Assembly: GCF_003992135.1 (NCBI RefSeq)
Contig: NZ_RQVN01000008.1
Span: 1 to 64,000, forward strand
DNA length: 64,000 bases
Source: Veillonella sp. VA142
GTDB taxonomy: Bacteria; Bacillota; Negativicutes; Veillonellales; Veillonellaceae
Direction of reading: 5' to 3'
In this document: positions 46,575 through 54,057 of the stretch, piece by piece
How the letters are laid out: each line of letters opens with the position of its first letter
Numbering within the stretch: the first letter of the stretch is position 1
The notes under the pieces: generated by a model
Seen by the model: only the letters and a program-made list of their open reading frames with translations
Databases searched by the model: none
What the model was told of the DNA's origin: nothing
Position numbers and translations under genes: made by a program

Positions 46575-46703
46575 TATAATGATACATGCGAAAATAGTGG
46601 GCGCAATGTCCCTAATTTATTTCATCATATACTGTAATTTTCCATTACAGTTCGTATAGTATTATTATTAATGAAAGTATCAACTTTCACGAAAGGAAGT
46701 AAC
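46575..46703 (+). promoter_or_regulatory. ddh leader
   Basis: A TATAAT (46575-46580) after the dapL terminator suggests a separate ddh start, though the -35 is poor. The ~115-base leader contains ACTGTAAT-TTTCC-ATTACAGT (46631-46651). It does not look like a lysine riboswitch. Confidence 0.45.
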
Positions 46704-47678
46704 ATGAGTAACATTCGTATTGGTATCGTTGGATACGGTAACCTTGGTCGCGGTGTAGAAGCGGCTGTAGCATTACAACCAGATATGGAATTAGTAGGCG
46801 TATTCTCCCGTCGTTCTGGTTTACAAACTGTTAGCGGTGTGCCTAGCTACACAATGGAAGACGTAGAGTCTTTCAAAGGTAAGATTGATGTGATGGTATT
46901 ATGCGGTGGCAGCGCTACAGATTTAATCGATCAAACTCCAGCTATCGCAGCACATTTCAATGTCATCGATAGTTTTGATACACATGCTCGTATTCCTGAG
47001 CACTTTGAAAACGTAGGCAAAGTAGCTCAAGAAGCCGGCACTGCTGCTCTAATTTCTTGCGGTTGGGACCCTGGCATGTTCTCTTTACAACGTGTATACG
47101 CTGAAAGCATCTTACCTCAAGGCGATTCCTACACATTCTGGGGCCGTGGTGTATCCCAAGGTCATTCCGACGCAATCCGTCGTATCGAAGGCGTGGCAGA
47201 TGCACGCCAATATACAGTACCTAAACAAGAGATCATCTCCTCTATCCGTAACGGTGAAACTCCTGAAGTAACAGCGACATCTTCTCACCTTCGCGAATGT
47301 TACGTAGTATTGAAAGAAGGCGCTGACGCAGCTCGTATTGAAAACGAAATCAAAACAATGCCTAACTACTTCGTTGGTTATGAAACAACAGTAACATTCA
47401 TTTCCCAAGAAGAATTAGATGCAAACCACAAAGGTATTCCACATGGTGGTCTTGTCATCCGTAGTGGCGAAACTACAACAGGTACAAAACATATCTATGA
47501 ATTCGGCTTACAATTAGATTCTAACCCTGAGTTCACAGGTGCTGTATTAGTAGCCTTCGCTCGTGGCGTACACCGCTTAGCAGCACATGGTGGCCGTGGT
47601 GCTTTCACAGTATTCGATATTGCACCAGCTTGGTTATCCCCAAAATCTGCTGAAGAATTACGTGCACATTATCTATAA
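46704..47678 (+). CDS. ddh: meso-Diaminopimelate dehydrogenase
   Basis: NADPH enzyme that converts tetrahydrodipicolinate and ammonia straight to meso-diaminopimelate. Rossmann GIVGYGNLGRGVEAAV, VFSRRSG, LCGGSATDL, SFDTHARIPEH, GWDPGMFSLQRVY, and WGRGVSQGHSDAIRRIEGV are family hallmarks. Start at 46704 follows GAAAGGAAGTAAC; an upstream in-frame ATG lacks a site. 324 residues fits. Confidence 0.96.
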   Translation: MSNIRIGIVGYGNLGRGVEAAVALQPDMELVGVFSRRSGLQTVSGVPSYTMEDVESFKGKIDVMVLCGGSATDLIDQTPAIAAHFNVIDSFDTHARIPEHFENVGKVAQEAGTAALISCGWDPGMFSLQRVYAESILPQGDSYTFWGRGVSQGHSDAIRRIEGVADARQYTVPKQEIISSIRNGETPEVTATSSHLRECYVVLKEGADAARIENEIKTMPNYFVGYETTVTFISQEELDANHKGIPHGGLVIRSGETTTGTKHIYEFGLQLDSNPEFTGAVLVAFARGVHRLAAHGGRGAFTVFDIAPAWLSPKSAEELRAHYL

Positions 47679-47745
47679 GATATACGTTAGTAGCATCTTA
47701 TTTCATGAGATACTCGGGACTGTAATAACATAGTCAAAACAAAGT

Positions 47746-47788
47746 AGAGGAACGTCGATCAAGGAGTATCAACGTTCCTCTATTTTTA
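47746..47788 (+). terminator. ddh terminator
   Basis: Perfect 10-bp stem AGAGGAACGT/ACGTTCCTCT (47746-47755 with 47772-47781), then ATTTTTA. Confidence 0.8.
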
Positions 47789-47805
47789 TATTTTGCATAA
47801 ATCTA

Positions 47806-47954
47806 TTGGCAGGTAGTATGCAATTATGGTATACTATGACTGTAAAAAAGAGAGCCCACAACGTATACTAGGCGTTAGGCTCATCTCGAAACGTATCAAA
47901 AATCGAAATGCCTAACGTGTTAAGGTACGCGAAACCTTATATCGTTAGGCATTT
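47806..47954 (+). promoter_or_regulatory. ychF promoter and attenuator-like leader
   Basis: TTGGCA (47806-47811), 18 bases, TATACT (47830-47835). In the leader, AAATGCCTAACG (47906-47917) can pair over 12 bp with CGTTAGGCATTT (47943-47954), with an inner AAGGT/ACCTT arm. An upstream CGTTAGGC (47873-47880) can capture the same GCCTAACG, giving two exclusive folds. CGTTAGGCTCATCT also resembles 38026-38040 in the toxin locus. Confidence 0.55.
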
Positions 47955-47996
47955 ATATTATTTTAATAATTATCGCAAGCACTAAAGGAGTTACCA

Positions 47997-49103
47997 ATGA
48001 GCACAAATTTAGAAGTAGGCATTGTAGGCCTTCCGAATGTCGGAAAAAGTACATTGTTTAATGCTATTACAAAGGCTGGCGCAGAAGCGGCAAACTATCC
48101 TTTCTGCACCATCGAACCAAATGTAGGCGTTGTTGACGTACCAGACGCTCGTTTAGCTGTATTGGCTGAAATGTTCGGTTCTAAACGCATCTTACCTGCT
48201 GCTATGCGCTTTGTAGACATTGCAGGCTTAGTAGCTGGTGCTTCCAAAGGGGAAGGTTTGGGCAACAAGTTCTTGAGTCATATCCGCCAAGTCGATGCTA
48301 TCGCCCAAGTCATTCGTTGTTTCGATGACCCTAACATCACACATGTGGCAGGTTCTGTAGATCCTGTTCGCGATATTGAAATCATCAACACTGAACTTTG
48401 CTTAGCTGACCTTGAAAGCGTAGATAAACGCTTACAACGCATTGCTAAGTTAGCAAAATCTGGCGACAAAGATGCTCGTATGGAAGCACCTATTTTAGAA
48501 AAAGTATCTGCTGCATTAGGCGATGCCATCCCTGTTCGTGCCCAAGGCTTAACAGAAGATGAATTGGAAATCTTAAAAGACTTAACACTATTAACAGCTA
48601 AAAAATCTTTATACGTAGCCAATGTAGGCGAAGACGAAGTATCTGACTACTCAGGCAATGAGTTTGTCAAACAAGTTGAAGACTATGCTGCTAAAGAAGG
48701 TTCTGGCGTAGTTGTCGTATCTGCTCGCATTGAATCTGAAATTGCTGAATTATCCGACGAAGAAGCAACGGCTTTCTTAGCTGACCTCGGTTTAGAAGAA
48801 AGCGGCTTAACAAAATTAATCAAAGCTAGTTATTCCTTATTGGGCTTAATTAACTACTTCACAGCTGGCGAAATGGAAGCTCGTGCGTGGACTATCGTGG
48901 AAGGCACAAAAGCACCTCAAGCAGCCGGTAAAATCCACTCCGACATCGAGAAAGGTTTCATTCGTGCAGAGATCGTATCCTTTGATGATTTAGAAGCGTG
49001 CGGCAGCCAAAATGCGGCCAAAGAAAAAGGTCTTGTTCGCCTAGAAGGCAAAGACTATATCATGAAAGACGGCGATGTAACCCATTTCCGTTTCAACGTA
49101 TAA
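47997..49103 (+). CDS. ychF: Redox-regulated ATPase YchF (Obg-like)
   Basis: Obg-family P-loop protein that prefers ATP, linked to ribosomes and oxidative-stress control. G1 GLPNVGKSTLFNAIT at residues ~9-24, G2/G3 YPFCTIEPNVG and FVDIAGLVAGASKGEGLGN, a helical coiled-coil insert, and a C-terminal TGS domain (YFTAGEMEARAWTI, KGFIRAEIVSFDDL). The start follows AAAGGAGTTACCA. 368 residues is typical. Confidence 0.97.
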   Translation: MSTNLEVGIVGLPNVGKSTLFNAITKAGAEAANYPFCTIEPNVGVVDVPDARLAVLAEMFGSKRILPAAMRFVDIAGLVAGASKGEGLGNKFLSHIRQVDAIAQVIRCFDDPNITHVAGSVDPVRDIEIINTELCLADLESVDKRLQRIAKLAKSGDKDARMEAPILEKVSAALGDAIPVRAQGLTEDELEILKDLTLLTAKKSLYVANVGEDEVSDYSGNEFVKQVEDYAAKEGSGVVVVSARIESEIAELSDEEATAFLADLGLEESGLTKLIKASYSLLGLINYFTAGEMEARAWTIVEGTKAPQAAGKIHSDIEKGFIRAEIVSFDDLEACGSQNAAKEKGLVRLEGKDYIMKDGDVTHFRFNV

Positions 49104-49122
49104 TAACCTACTAATACAATAC

Positions 49123-49173
49123 AGGCATATACAGTGTACTTGGACTTAGAATATCACTGTATATGCCTCTTTT
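49123..49173 (+). terminator. ychF terminator
   Basis: AGGCATATACAGTG/CACTGTATATGCCT, a perfect 14-bp stem (49123-49136 with 49155-49168), followed by CTTTTA. The ~170 bases beyond hold nothing recognisable. Confidence 0.8.
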
Positions 49174-49341
49174 ACTTTATTTCACTTCAAAAATTCATTT
49201 ACAACATGTACCTAACAATGATACAAGTCTACAAATACTTTTAACTATAAACTACATATAAAAAAACTAGGCACATATTTCTCCGTGTTCCTAGCTTTTA
49301 TACTATTTCAATACATCCTCAACTATATGCTATTCCCTATA

Positions 49342-49656
49342 TTAGCAAGGTGTGTGTACATATTCTATCGGTTCTTTCCCCTTTTCATAATAATACATAT
49401 GAGAAGGGGTTATCTTTTCTACTTCAAAGATGTGCAACACTTCTTTTATATATTCTTCTTTTATACCAATAGATAACCCACAACTACTAGATAGTTCTGA
49501 CGGTACTGGCATCAACTGATGAGATACTTTATATTGTCCTAGCATTTTATCTGCTTTGTCAGCAAAATAATAAGAGCTAAATAGAACGAGTACTTTTTGT
49601 GGTACCTTATCTGTAGCTGTATCAGGTCTCTTACTATCTACCGTAAAAACGTCCAT
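49342..49656 (-). CDS. DUF3343 protein (putative Se/S carrier)
   Basis: A 104-residue protein whose core (VLVLFSSYYFADKADKML, LMPVPSELSSSCGLSIGI) matches DUF3343, small proteins found beside yedF and selD and proposed to carry selenium or sulfur. The Ser-Ser-Cys-Gly motif is the likely active thiol. ATG follows GAGGTAGACACAT. Last of the yedF/selD group; function inferred from context. Confidence 0.8.
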   Translation of the reverse strand: MDVFTVDSKRPDTATDKVPQKVLVLFSSYYFADKADKMLGQYKVSHQLMPVPSELSSSCGLSIGIKEEYIKEVLHIFEVEKITPSHMYYYEKGKEPIEYVHTPC

Positions 49657-49714
49657 ATGTGTCTACCTCATTCAATAGTTCCAGCTCCATCCTCCAATAT
49701 CATCCCACATCTAG

Positions 49715-50587
49715 TTACAATGTAACAAATGGCTCTTGCATCATACTTTCGGTAATGGCATACATATTCGTAATAGTGCCTACTTGTACTTTGTCTTTCA
49801 CCTCGTAAAAGTCTAAGCAAATGCCACAGCCACTAATTGTTACTCCTGCTGCTTCTAACGCTTTAAAGTTTTCGATATGTTCAGACCCTTCTACAAGCAT
49901 TTTCACAGCACTATTGATGCAATAGATGGCTTTGGGTTTCACATCTGTTTCTGTCAATACATAAATGAATGTTTTCATCAAGTTACGGCCTAACTCTTCG
50001 CTACCTTCCCCTAAATAATCTTTTGTCAATAATACTACTTTGCCCCCCATAGAAGAGTTTGGAATGGACGGCGCCACAGTTCCCATTAATTCAGGTGGCA
50101 CTGTATCTTGACCAATTGGCACGCCCGTCACCGTTTTTTCCGTTTTTGTCTTTTCATAGGCAGCAATACTACGCTCTAAGCTACCTGTCCCATTTGTCAT
50201 ATAAAATGGGGCTTCTCCACCAGCAATTGTTGTATTTGTTACCACTTTTCCTAAAGGTGCAGCAAATTCATTTTCAAAAATTTCCTCCAAATCAAGTTCT
50301 TCTAGATCATTCGACGTTTGAATGTTCACAGCGCTAACCGCTGCTACTTCCTCTTTCACCACTATAGGAGGAATCAATACTACAATATAATTTCCTTCTT
50401 GCTCTAGTACATGGTTTTCATAGCCTCGGTATTCCCCTAACTTCACCACATTGTCACGGCTCACATCATTATCGACGATGACTTTCACATACGTATTCGG
50501 ATCGGCATCCATCGCTTTTTTTGCTTCAATCACTGGTGCTGGGCATACTTGGCCTCGCATATCTAAGGTTACTTCTTTATTTGACAT
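49715..50587 (-). CDS. yedF: Sulfurtransferase-like selenium metabolism protein YedF
   Basis: Two-domain protein: an N-terminal TusA-like domain (LDMRGQVCPAPVIEAKKAMD, with the catalytic CPxP cysteine) and a C-terminal DsrE-like domain (VVLLTKDYLGEGSEELGRNLM, FKALEAAGVTISGCGICLDFY). Associated with selenium trafficking; exact reaction unknown. ATG at 50587 follows AAGGAAGGAAAGAAG; it overlaps the selD end by 11 bases, implying coupling. Confidence 0.9.
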   Translation of the reverse strand: MSNKEVTLDMRGQVCPAPVIEAKKAMDADPNTYVKVIVDNDVSRDNVVKLGEYRGYENHVLEQEGNYIVVLIPPIVVKEEVAAVSAVNIQTSNDLEELDLEEIFENEFAAPLGKVVTNTTIAGGEAPFYMTNGTGSLERSIAAYEKTKTEKTVTGVPIGQDTVPPELMGTVAPSIPNSSMGGKVVLLTKDYLGEGSEELGRNLMKTFIYVLTETDVKPKAIYCINSAVKMLVEGSEHIENFKALEAAGVTISGCGICLDFYEVKDKVQVGTITNMYAITESMMQEPFVTL

Positions 50588-51605
50588 AGACTTCTTTCCT
50601 TCCTTTTTGAATAACACGGCCAATCTGCGCAGCCTGTAAACCCTTAGCTTGTAACTCTGAAAGCAACCGTTTTCCTTCACTTTCAGAACAAGCAAATAAT
50701 AAACCGCCTGATGTTTGCGGATCAAAGCAAATATCACTCCATACAGAATCTAAATACGTCGAAAAATCTGCCTGATCTCCCAGAGCCTTGCGATTCCCAT
50801 ACGTGGACGCTGGAACTAGGCCCATACGAGCAGCCTCTAATACATCAGTAAAGAGAGGAATTTGCTCCGTATAGAGTTCAATAGAAGTTCCACTAGCTTT
50901 TGCCATTTCAGATACATGACCAATTAAACTGAATCCCGTAATATCCGTACAGCCATGAATCGTAAACTGTGCTGCCACATCTCGAGCCCCTTTATTAATG
51001 GTACCCATACTTTGCATAGCTTCCTGCACACCTTCGAGAAATACACCACCTTTTGCAGCCGTATTCATAATTCCGGTTCCAATCGGCTTGGATAGAATTA
51101 ACACATCCCCCACTTGAGCATCTCCATTGGTCCAAATATGACGAGGATCAATGAGACCTGTTACAGCCATTCCAAAAATAGGCACTTCATTTTCGATACT
51201 GTGACCACCAAGAAGAGCTACTCCCGTCTCCTGTAAGACCTCATTGGCGCCCTCTAAGACATCACGAAGGACACCCTCTTTCACTAAAGGTACAGGAAAG
51301 CCTACGATATTCAATGCTGATATAGGTGTACCACCCATGGCATAAATATCACTTAAACTATTACAAGCTGCCACACGACCAAAGAGTCTCGGATCTGCCA
51401 CTGGAGGTGTAAAAAAATCCACTGTCTGTACAATGGCTTGACTGTCATTAATCTGATACACACCAGCATCTTCCATACCAGATGCATCTGTCAATACAGC
51501 TGGATGTGTAGGCATCTTCATATGCTGCAACACATCCGCTAAAATGTGAGGTCCAATCTTACAAGCGCAACCACCCTTAGCTGCATATTTCGTTAAATCA
51601 ACCAT
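50577..51605 (-). CDS. selD: Selenide, water dikinase
   Basis: Makes selenophosphate from selenide and ATP for selenocysteine and selenouridine. The active-site segment GGCACKIGP near residue 12 carries Cys rather than Sec, followed by VDFFTPPVADPRLFGRVAACNSLSD-type nucleotide-binding sequence, LLGGHSIENEVPIFG, and C-terminal DPQTSGGLLFAC. 342 residues. No selA, selB or tRNA-Sec in the window. Confidence 0.96.
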   Translation of the reverse strand: MVDLTKYAAKGGCACKIGPHILADVLQHMKMPTHPAVLTDASGMEDAGVYQINDSQAIVQTVDFFTPPVADPRLFGRVAACNSLSDIYAMGGTPISALNIVGFPVPLVKEGVLRDVLEGANEVLQETGVALLGGHSIENEVPIFGMAVTGLIDPRHIWTNGDAQVGDVLILSKPIGTGIMNTAAKGGVFLEGVQEAMQSMGTINKGARDVAAQFTIHGCTDITGFSLIGHVSEMAKASGTSIELYTEQIPLFTDVLEAARMGLVPASTYGNRKALGDQADFSTYLDSVWSDICFDPQTSGGLLFACSESEGKRLLSELQAKGLQAAQIGRVIQKGRKEVYVK

Positions 51606-51649
51606 AGATATCCCTCTCCTAGAAAACTATAAGGATATATCATCACTTC

Positions 51650-51856
51650 TTATTTTTCTGTCATTTCTTTTCTGGATACTATTTTTTTTACATTCTTTTC
51701 AAACTTAGGTCGCGGTATCATCACTTGATGCCCACAGCCTTCACAAACGGTTACGAAATCAACGCCAGTTCGTTTAATCTCCCAATTCTGACTACCGCAA
51801 GGATGAGGTTTCTTCATTTGCACCACATCACCAACTTGGTATTTTACAAATCCCAT
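51650..51856 (-). CDS. DUF951 family protein
   Basis: A 68-residue protein with the DUF951 pattern: YQVGDVVQMKKPHPCGSQNWEIKRTGVDF, CEGCGHQVMIPR (given as short motifs), then a basic tail. CGS and CEGCG may form a zinc site. Start ATG at 51856 follows AGGAGGTGCC; a GTG two codons upstream is less likely. Often found beside ychF or mechanosensitive channels in Firmicutes; function unknown. Confidence 0.85.
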   Translation of the reverse strand: MGFVKYQVGDVVQMKKPHPCGSQNWEIKRTGVDFVTVCEGCGHQVMIPRPKFEKNVKKIVSRKEMTEK

Positions 51857-52226
51857 AGGCACCTCCTATTTCCATAATTATGTTTATAGTATATCATCTA
51901 ACTTTATATTTCTCTATAGTACCATATGGGTATTACTGAAAGTTTCTCCCTACGCATTTCCTTATAAACTATAAACATTGATGACTAGTATCATTTGATA
52001 GGATGTTAAAAATACCTACCATATCACTATGCACTCTAAACCCTATAAATAGAGAGATTTCTATGTATTATCATTACATTTTTACCTCTTGAGTTCGATT
52101 CTCAATTTCTATTTTATGTAATTCCCTTATTTTTAACGGGATTTAAGTAGCTATAAATACGATAATACAGCCGATTGAGAGGATTTATCATTTATAAAAA
52201 AAATTTAAAATTTTCTAAAAAAAGAC
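51857..52226. other. AT-rich intergenic stretch
   Basis: About 370 bases between the divergent DUF951 and rubrerythrin promoters. Very AT-rich with several short stops in every frame; nothing recognisable apart from a possible selD-operon promoter that I could not fix. Confidence 0.4.
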
Positions 52227-52272
52227 TTGCATTTCTCATTTTCATAGTCTATAATGTAATCAACAATGATTA
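52227..52272 (+). promoter_or_regulatory. Rubrerythrin promoter and candidate operator
   Basis: TTGCAT (52227-52232), 17 bases, TATAAT (52250-52255). Just downstream is the dyad TAATCA-ACAA-TGATTA (52257-52272), in the right place for a repressor such as PerR/Fur, though not a consensus PerR box. Confidence 0.7.
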
Positions 52273-52339
52273 TTCGTTAAGTAACGAAATCAATAGGGAA
52301 TCACTCAAGTGAATGATCCCAATATACAAATAAGTATTT
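52273..52339 (+). ncRNA. Three AAGU-tetraloop hairpins in the rubrerythrin 5' UTR
   Basis: TTCGTT-AAGT-AACGAA (52273-52288); GGGA...TCACTC-AAGT-GAATGA-TCCC (52296-52320, one bulge and one mismatch); AAAT-AAGT-ATTT (52328-52339). All three have the same loop and unrelated stems, upstream of the GGAGG of the rubrerythrin gene. Confidence 0.8.
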
Positions 52340-52378
52340 AATGTATTACAACTATGTAAAGTACATGGAGGAACAAAA

Positions 52379-52927
52379 ATGCCAGAATTAAAAGGTACTC
52401 AAACAGAAAAAAATCTTCAAGCAGCATTCGCTGGTGAATCTCAAGCTAATCGTAAATACACATACTACGCAAGTGCGGCTCGTAAAGCTGGTATGAACAA
52501 AATTGCTGATTACTTTGAAGAAACAGCTATCAACGAATCCGCTCACGCTAAAGTATGGTTCAAATTATTACACGGTGGCGATGTAAATGCTGACGTAGCA
52601 ATCAACTTAAAAGACGCTGCTGCTGGTGAACACTACGAACACACTGTAATGTACCCAGAATTTGCTAAAGTTGCAAAAGAAGAAGGTTTCGCTAAAATCG
52701 CTTACTTATTCGAACAAGTTGGCGTTATCGAAGCTCGTCACGAAGAACGTTACCTTGACCTTGTAACTGCTGTTGAAGGCGGTAAAGTGTTCAAACGTGA
52801 ACAACCAGTTGCTTGGATCTGCGCTAACTGTGGTTACATCCACATCGGCGAAGAAGCTCCAAAACTTTGCCCAGTATGTGCTCATCCACAAGCATTCTTC
52901 TCTCAACACGGAGAAACTCTTATCTAA
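52379..52927 (+). CDS. rbr: Rubrerythrin
   Basis: Non-heme di-iron peroxidase protecting anaerobes from hydrogen peroxide. The ferritin-like four-helix domain provides the iron ligands in FAGESQANRKYTYYA, FEETAINESAHAK, EHTVMYPEFAKVA and IEARHEERY. The C-terminal rubredoxin domain has CxxC pairs WICANCGYIHIG and CPVCAHPQAFF. 182 residues. ATG follows TGGAGGAACAAAA. Codon use favours strong expression. A further CGC-AAGT-GCG lies inside the coding region at 52468-52477, possibly by chance. Confidence 0.96.
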   Translation: MPELKGTQTEKNLQAAFAGESQANRKYTYYASAARKAGMNKIADYFEETAINESAHAKVWFKLLHGGDVNADVAINLKDAAAGEHYEHTVMYPEFAKVAKEEGFAKIAYLFEQVGVIEARHEERYLDLVTAVEGGKVFKREQPVAWICANCGYIHIGEEAPKLCPVCAHPQAFFSQHGETLI

Positions 52928-52932
52928 TCAGT

Positions 52933-53124
52933 AAACCGAGTGGTTTCTTAGATAAGTATTATAGAACTGTATCAAGTGATACAAACCAATCTATATAAGA
53001 ACTAAGTAGTTCTAAAGGCAAGTGCCTGATATACAAAATATACTAAGTAGTAATAATAGTTACCCAAGTGGGTCAAATTACATATACATTATCCCAAGTG
53101 GGCTAAGACTAGTATAAGTATACT
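52933..53124 (+). ncRNA. Array of eight mini-hairpins downstream of rubrerythrin
   Basis: In order: AAACC-GAGT-GGTTT (52933-52946), TGTATC-AAGT-GATACA (52968-52983), AGAACT-AAGT-AGTTCT (52998-53013), AGGC-AAGT-GCCT (53016-53027), TACT-AAGT-AGTA (53041-53052), ACCC-AAGT-GGGT (53062-53073), CCC-AAGT-GGG (53093-53102), AGTAT-AAGT-ATACT (53111-53124). Stems differ completely while the loop is constant, so the structure rather than the sequence is repeated. No reading frame. Family unknown to me. Confidence 0.85.
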
Positions 53125-53125
53125 T

Positions 53126-53154
53126 AAGCGACTGTGAAAACAGTCGCTTTTTTG
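53126..53154 (+). terminator. Rubrerythrin terminator
   Basis: AAGCGACTGT-GAAA-ACAGTCGCTT then TTTTT. Ends the rubrerythrin transcript after the hairpin array, so the array is part of the mRNA 3' end. The ~280 bases beyond, up to the secreted orphan, hold nothing recognised. Confidence 0.9.
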
Positions 53155-53435
53155 TATGCCAATCTATACAAACTTATGGGTATCCTATATATAGTAGGTA
53201 TGACTATTTTTTACTATTCGTCATCTTCTCTTCATATTAATAGGATATACTTTAGAGACAAATAATAGGATCCACTAAATTAGTTCTAATCCTTATAATT
53301 CTAATTATATGTTTAATTCATTGTTTGCCTAACCTATTAAACACCTTGAAGTAACATATAATACACTCTATGGTAACTACTAATAGGGTGTGCCTAATTA
53401 ACGTTTATAAATAAAATCATGACAAGGAGACACTT

Positions 53436-53927
53436 ATGAAACGTGCACTACTATTGACAACACTAGCCATGACCATCGGTTCTTCCGCTTTTGCTTCAAC
53501 TATTAATTATCCTAGCTTTCAAGGAGAGCATAAACCTATGTCTTTTAAAATGGCATCTACGGAAGATATGAAGGCCTATACAAAGGAATTGGAAGATTAC
53601 TTAGCGGATACAGATGCAGTAATTCAAATGTTGATTACTAAAAAGCGCGCTGCTATCGATGCTTACAACGCGGGTGTGCTTGAATATAACAAGGATGACT
53701 TCTTCCACAAAGACCGTGTTGAACCATACTCCTACGATGAAAGCTACTCCCAAACTAAACATGTAGGTGGTCATACATACCATTCTTTCGGAGATACCGT
53801 GATTATCACGTCTAACAATATCATTCCTGCAACAGAGGAAACAAAATCTCAAACGAAAGAGGAAGAGGATGCTTTTGCTCGTATGATGCGCCGAATGGAA
53901 AAACACCTTGGCTTGAATCATTGGTAA
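53436..53927 (+). CDS. Hypothetical secreted protein
   Basis: A 163-residue protein with a clear signal peptide (KRALLLTTLAMTIGSSAFA, cleavage after AFA). The mature part is small, charged and without Cys, with helix-forming TEDMKAYTKELEDYLADTD and a C-terminal EEEDAFARMMRRMEKHLG. ATG follows CAAGGAGACACTT. I recognise no family. It has its own terminator and no operon partner. Confidence 0.75.
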   Translation: MKRALLLTTLAMTIGSSAFASTINYPSFQGEHKPMSFKMASTEDMKAYTKELEDYLADTDAVIQMLITKKRAAIDAYNAGVLEYNKDDFFHKDRVEPYSYDESYSQTKHVGGHTYHSFGDTVIITSNNIIPATEETKSQTKEEEDAFARMMRRMEKHLGLNHW

Positions 53928-53959
53928 CCCAGATTTCCTTAAAAATATCCCCAAACAAA

Positions 53960-53996
53960 AAGGCTGTAGCCCCTCAAATCAGTAATCTACAGCCTT
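53960..53996. terminator. Bidirectional terminator
   Basis: AAGGCTGTA/TACAGCCTT (53960-53968 with 53988-53996) flanked by A- and T-rich sequence, between the convergent secreted orphan and the symporter gene. Confidence 0.75.
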
Positions 53997-54057
53997 ATAT
54001 TTGTTTCTTAGTACTTTCATCATAGATACATCCTGTATCTAATGCACTACTTATACA

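Noticed and set aside
47834-47850. ATGACTGTA at 47836 resembling the toxin start codons
   Set aside because: No ribosome site, overlaps the -10 of ychF and the frame is not hydrophobic.
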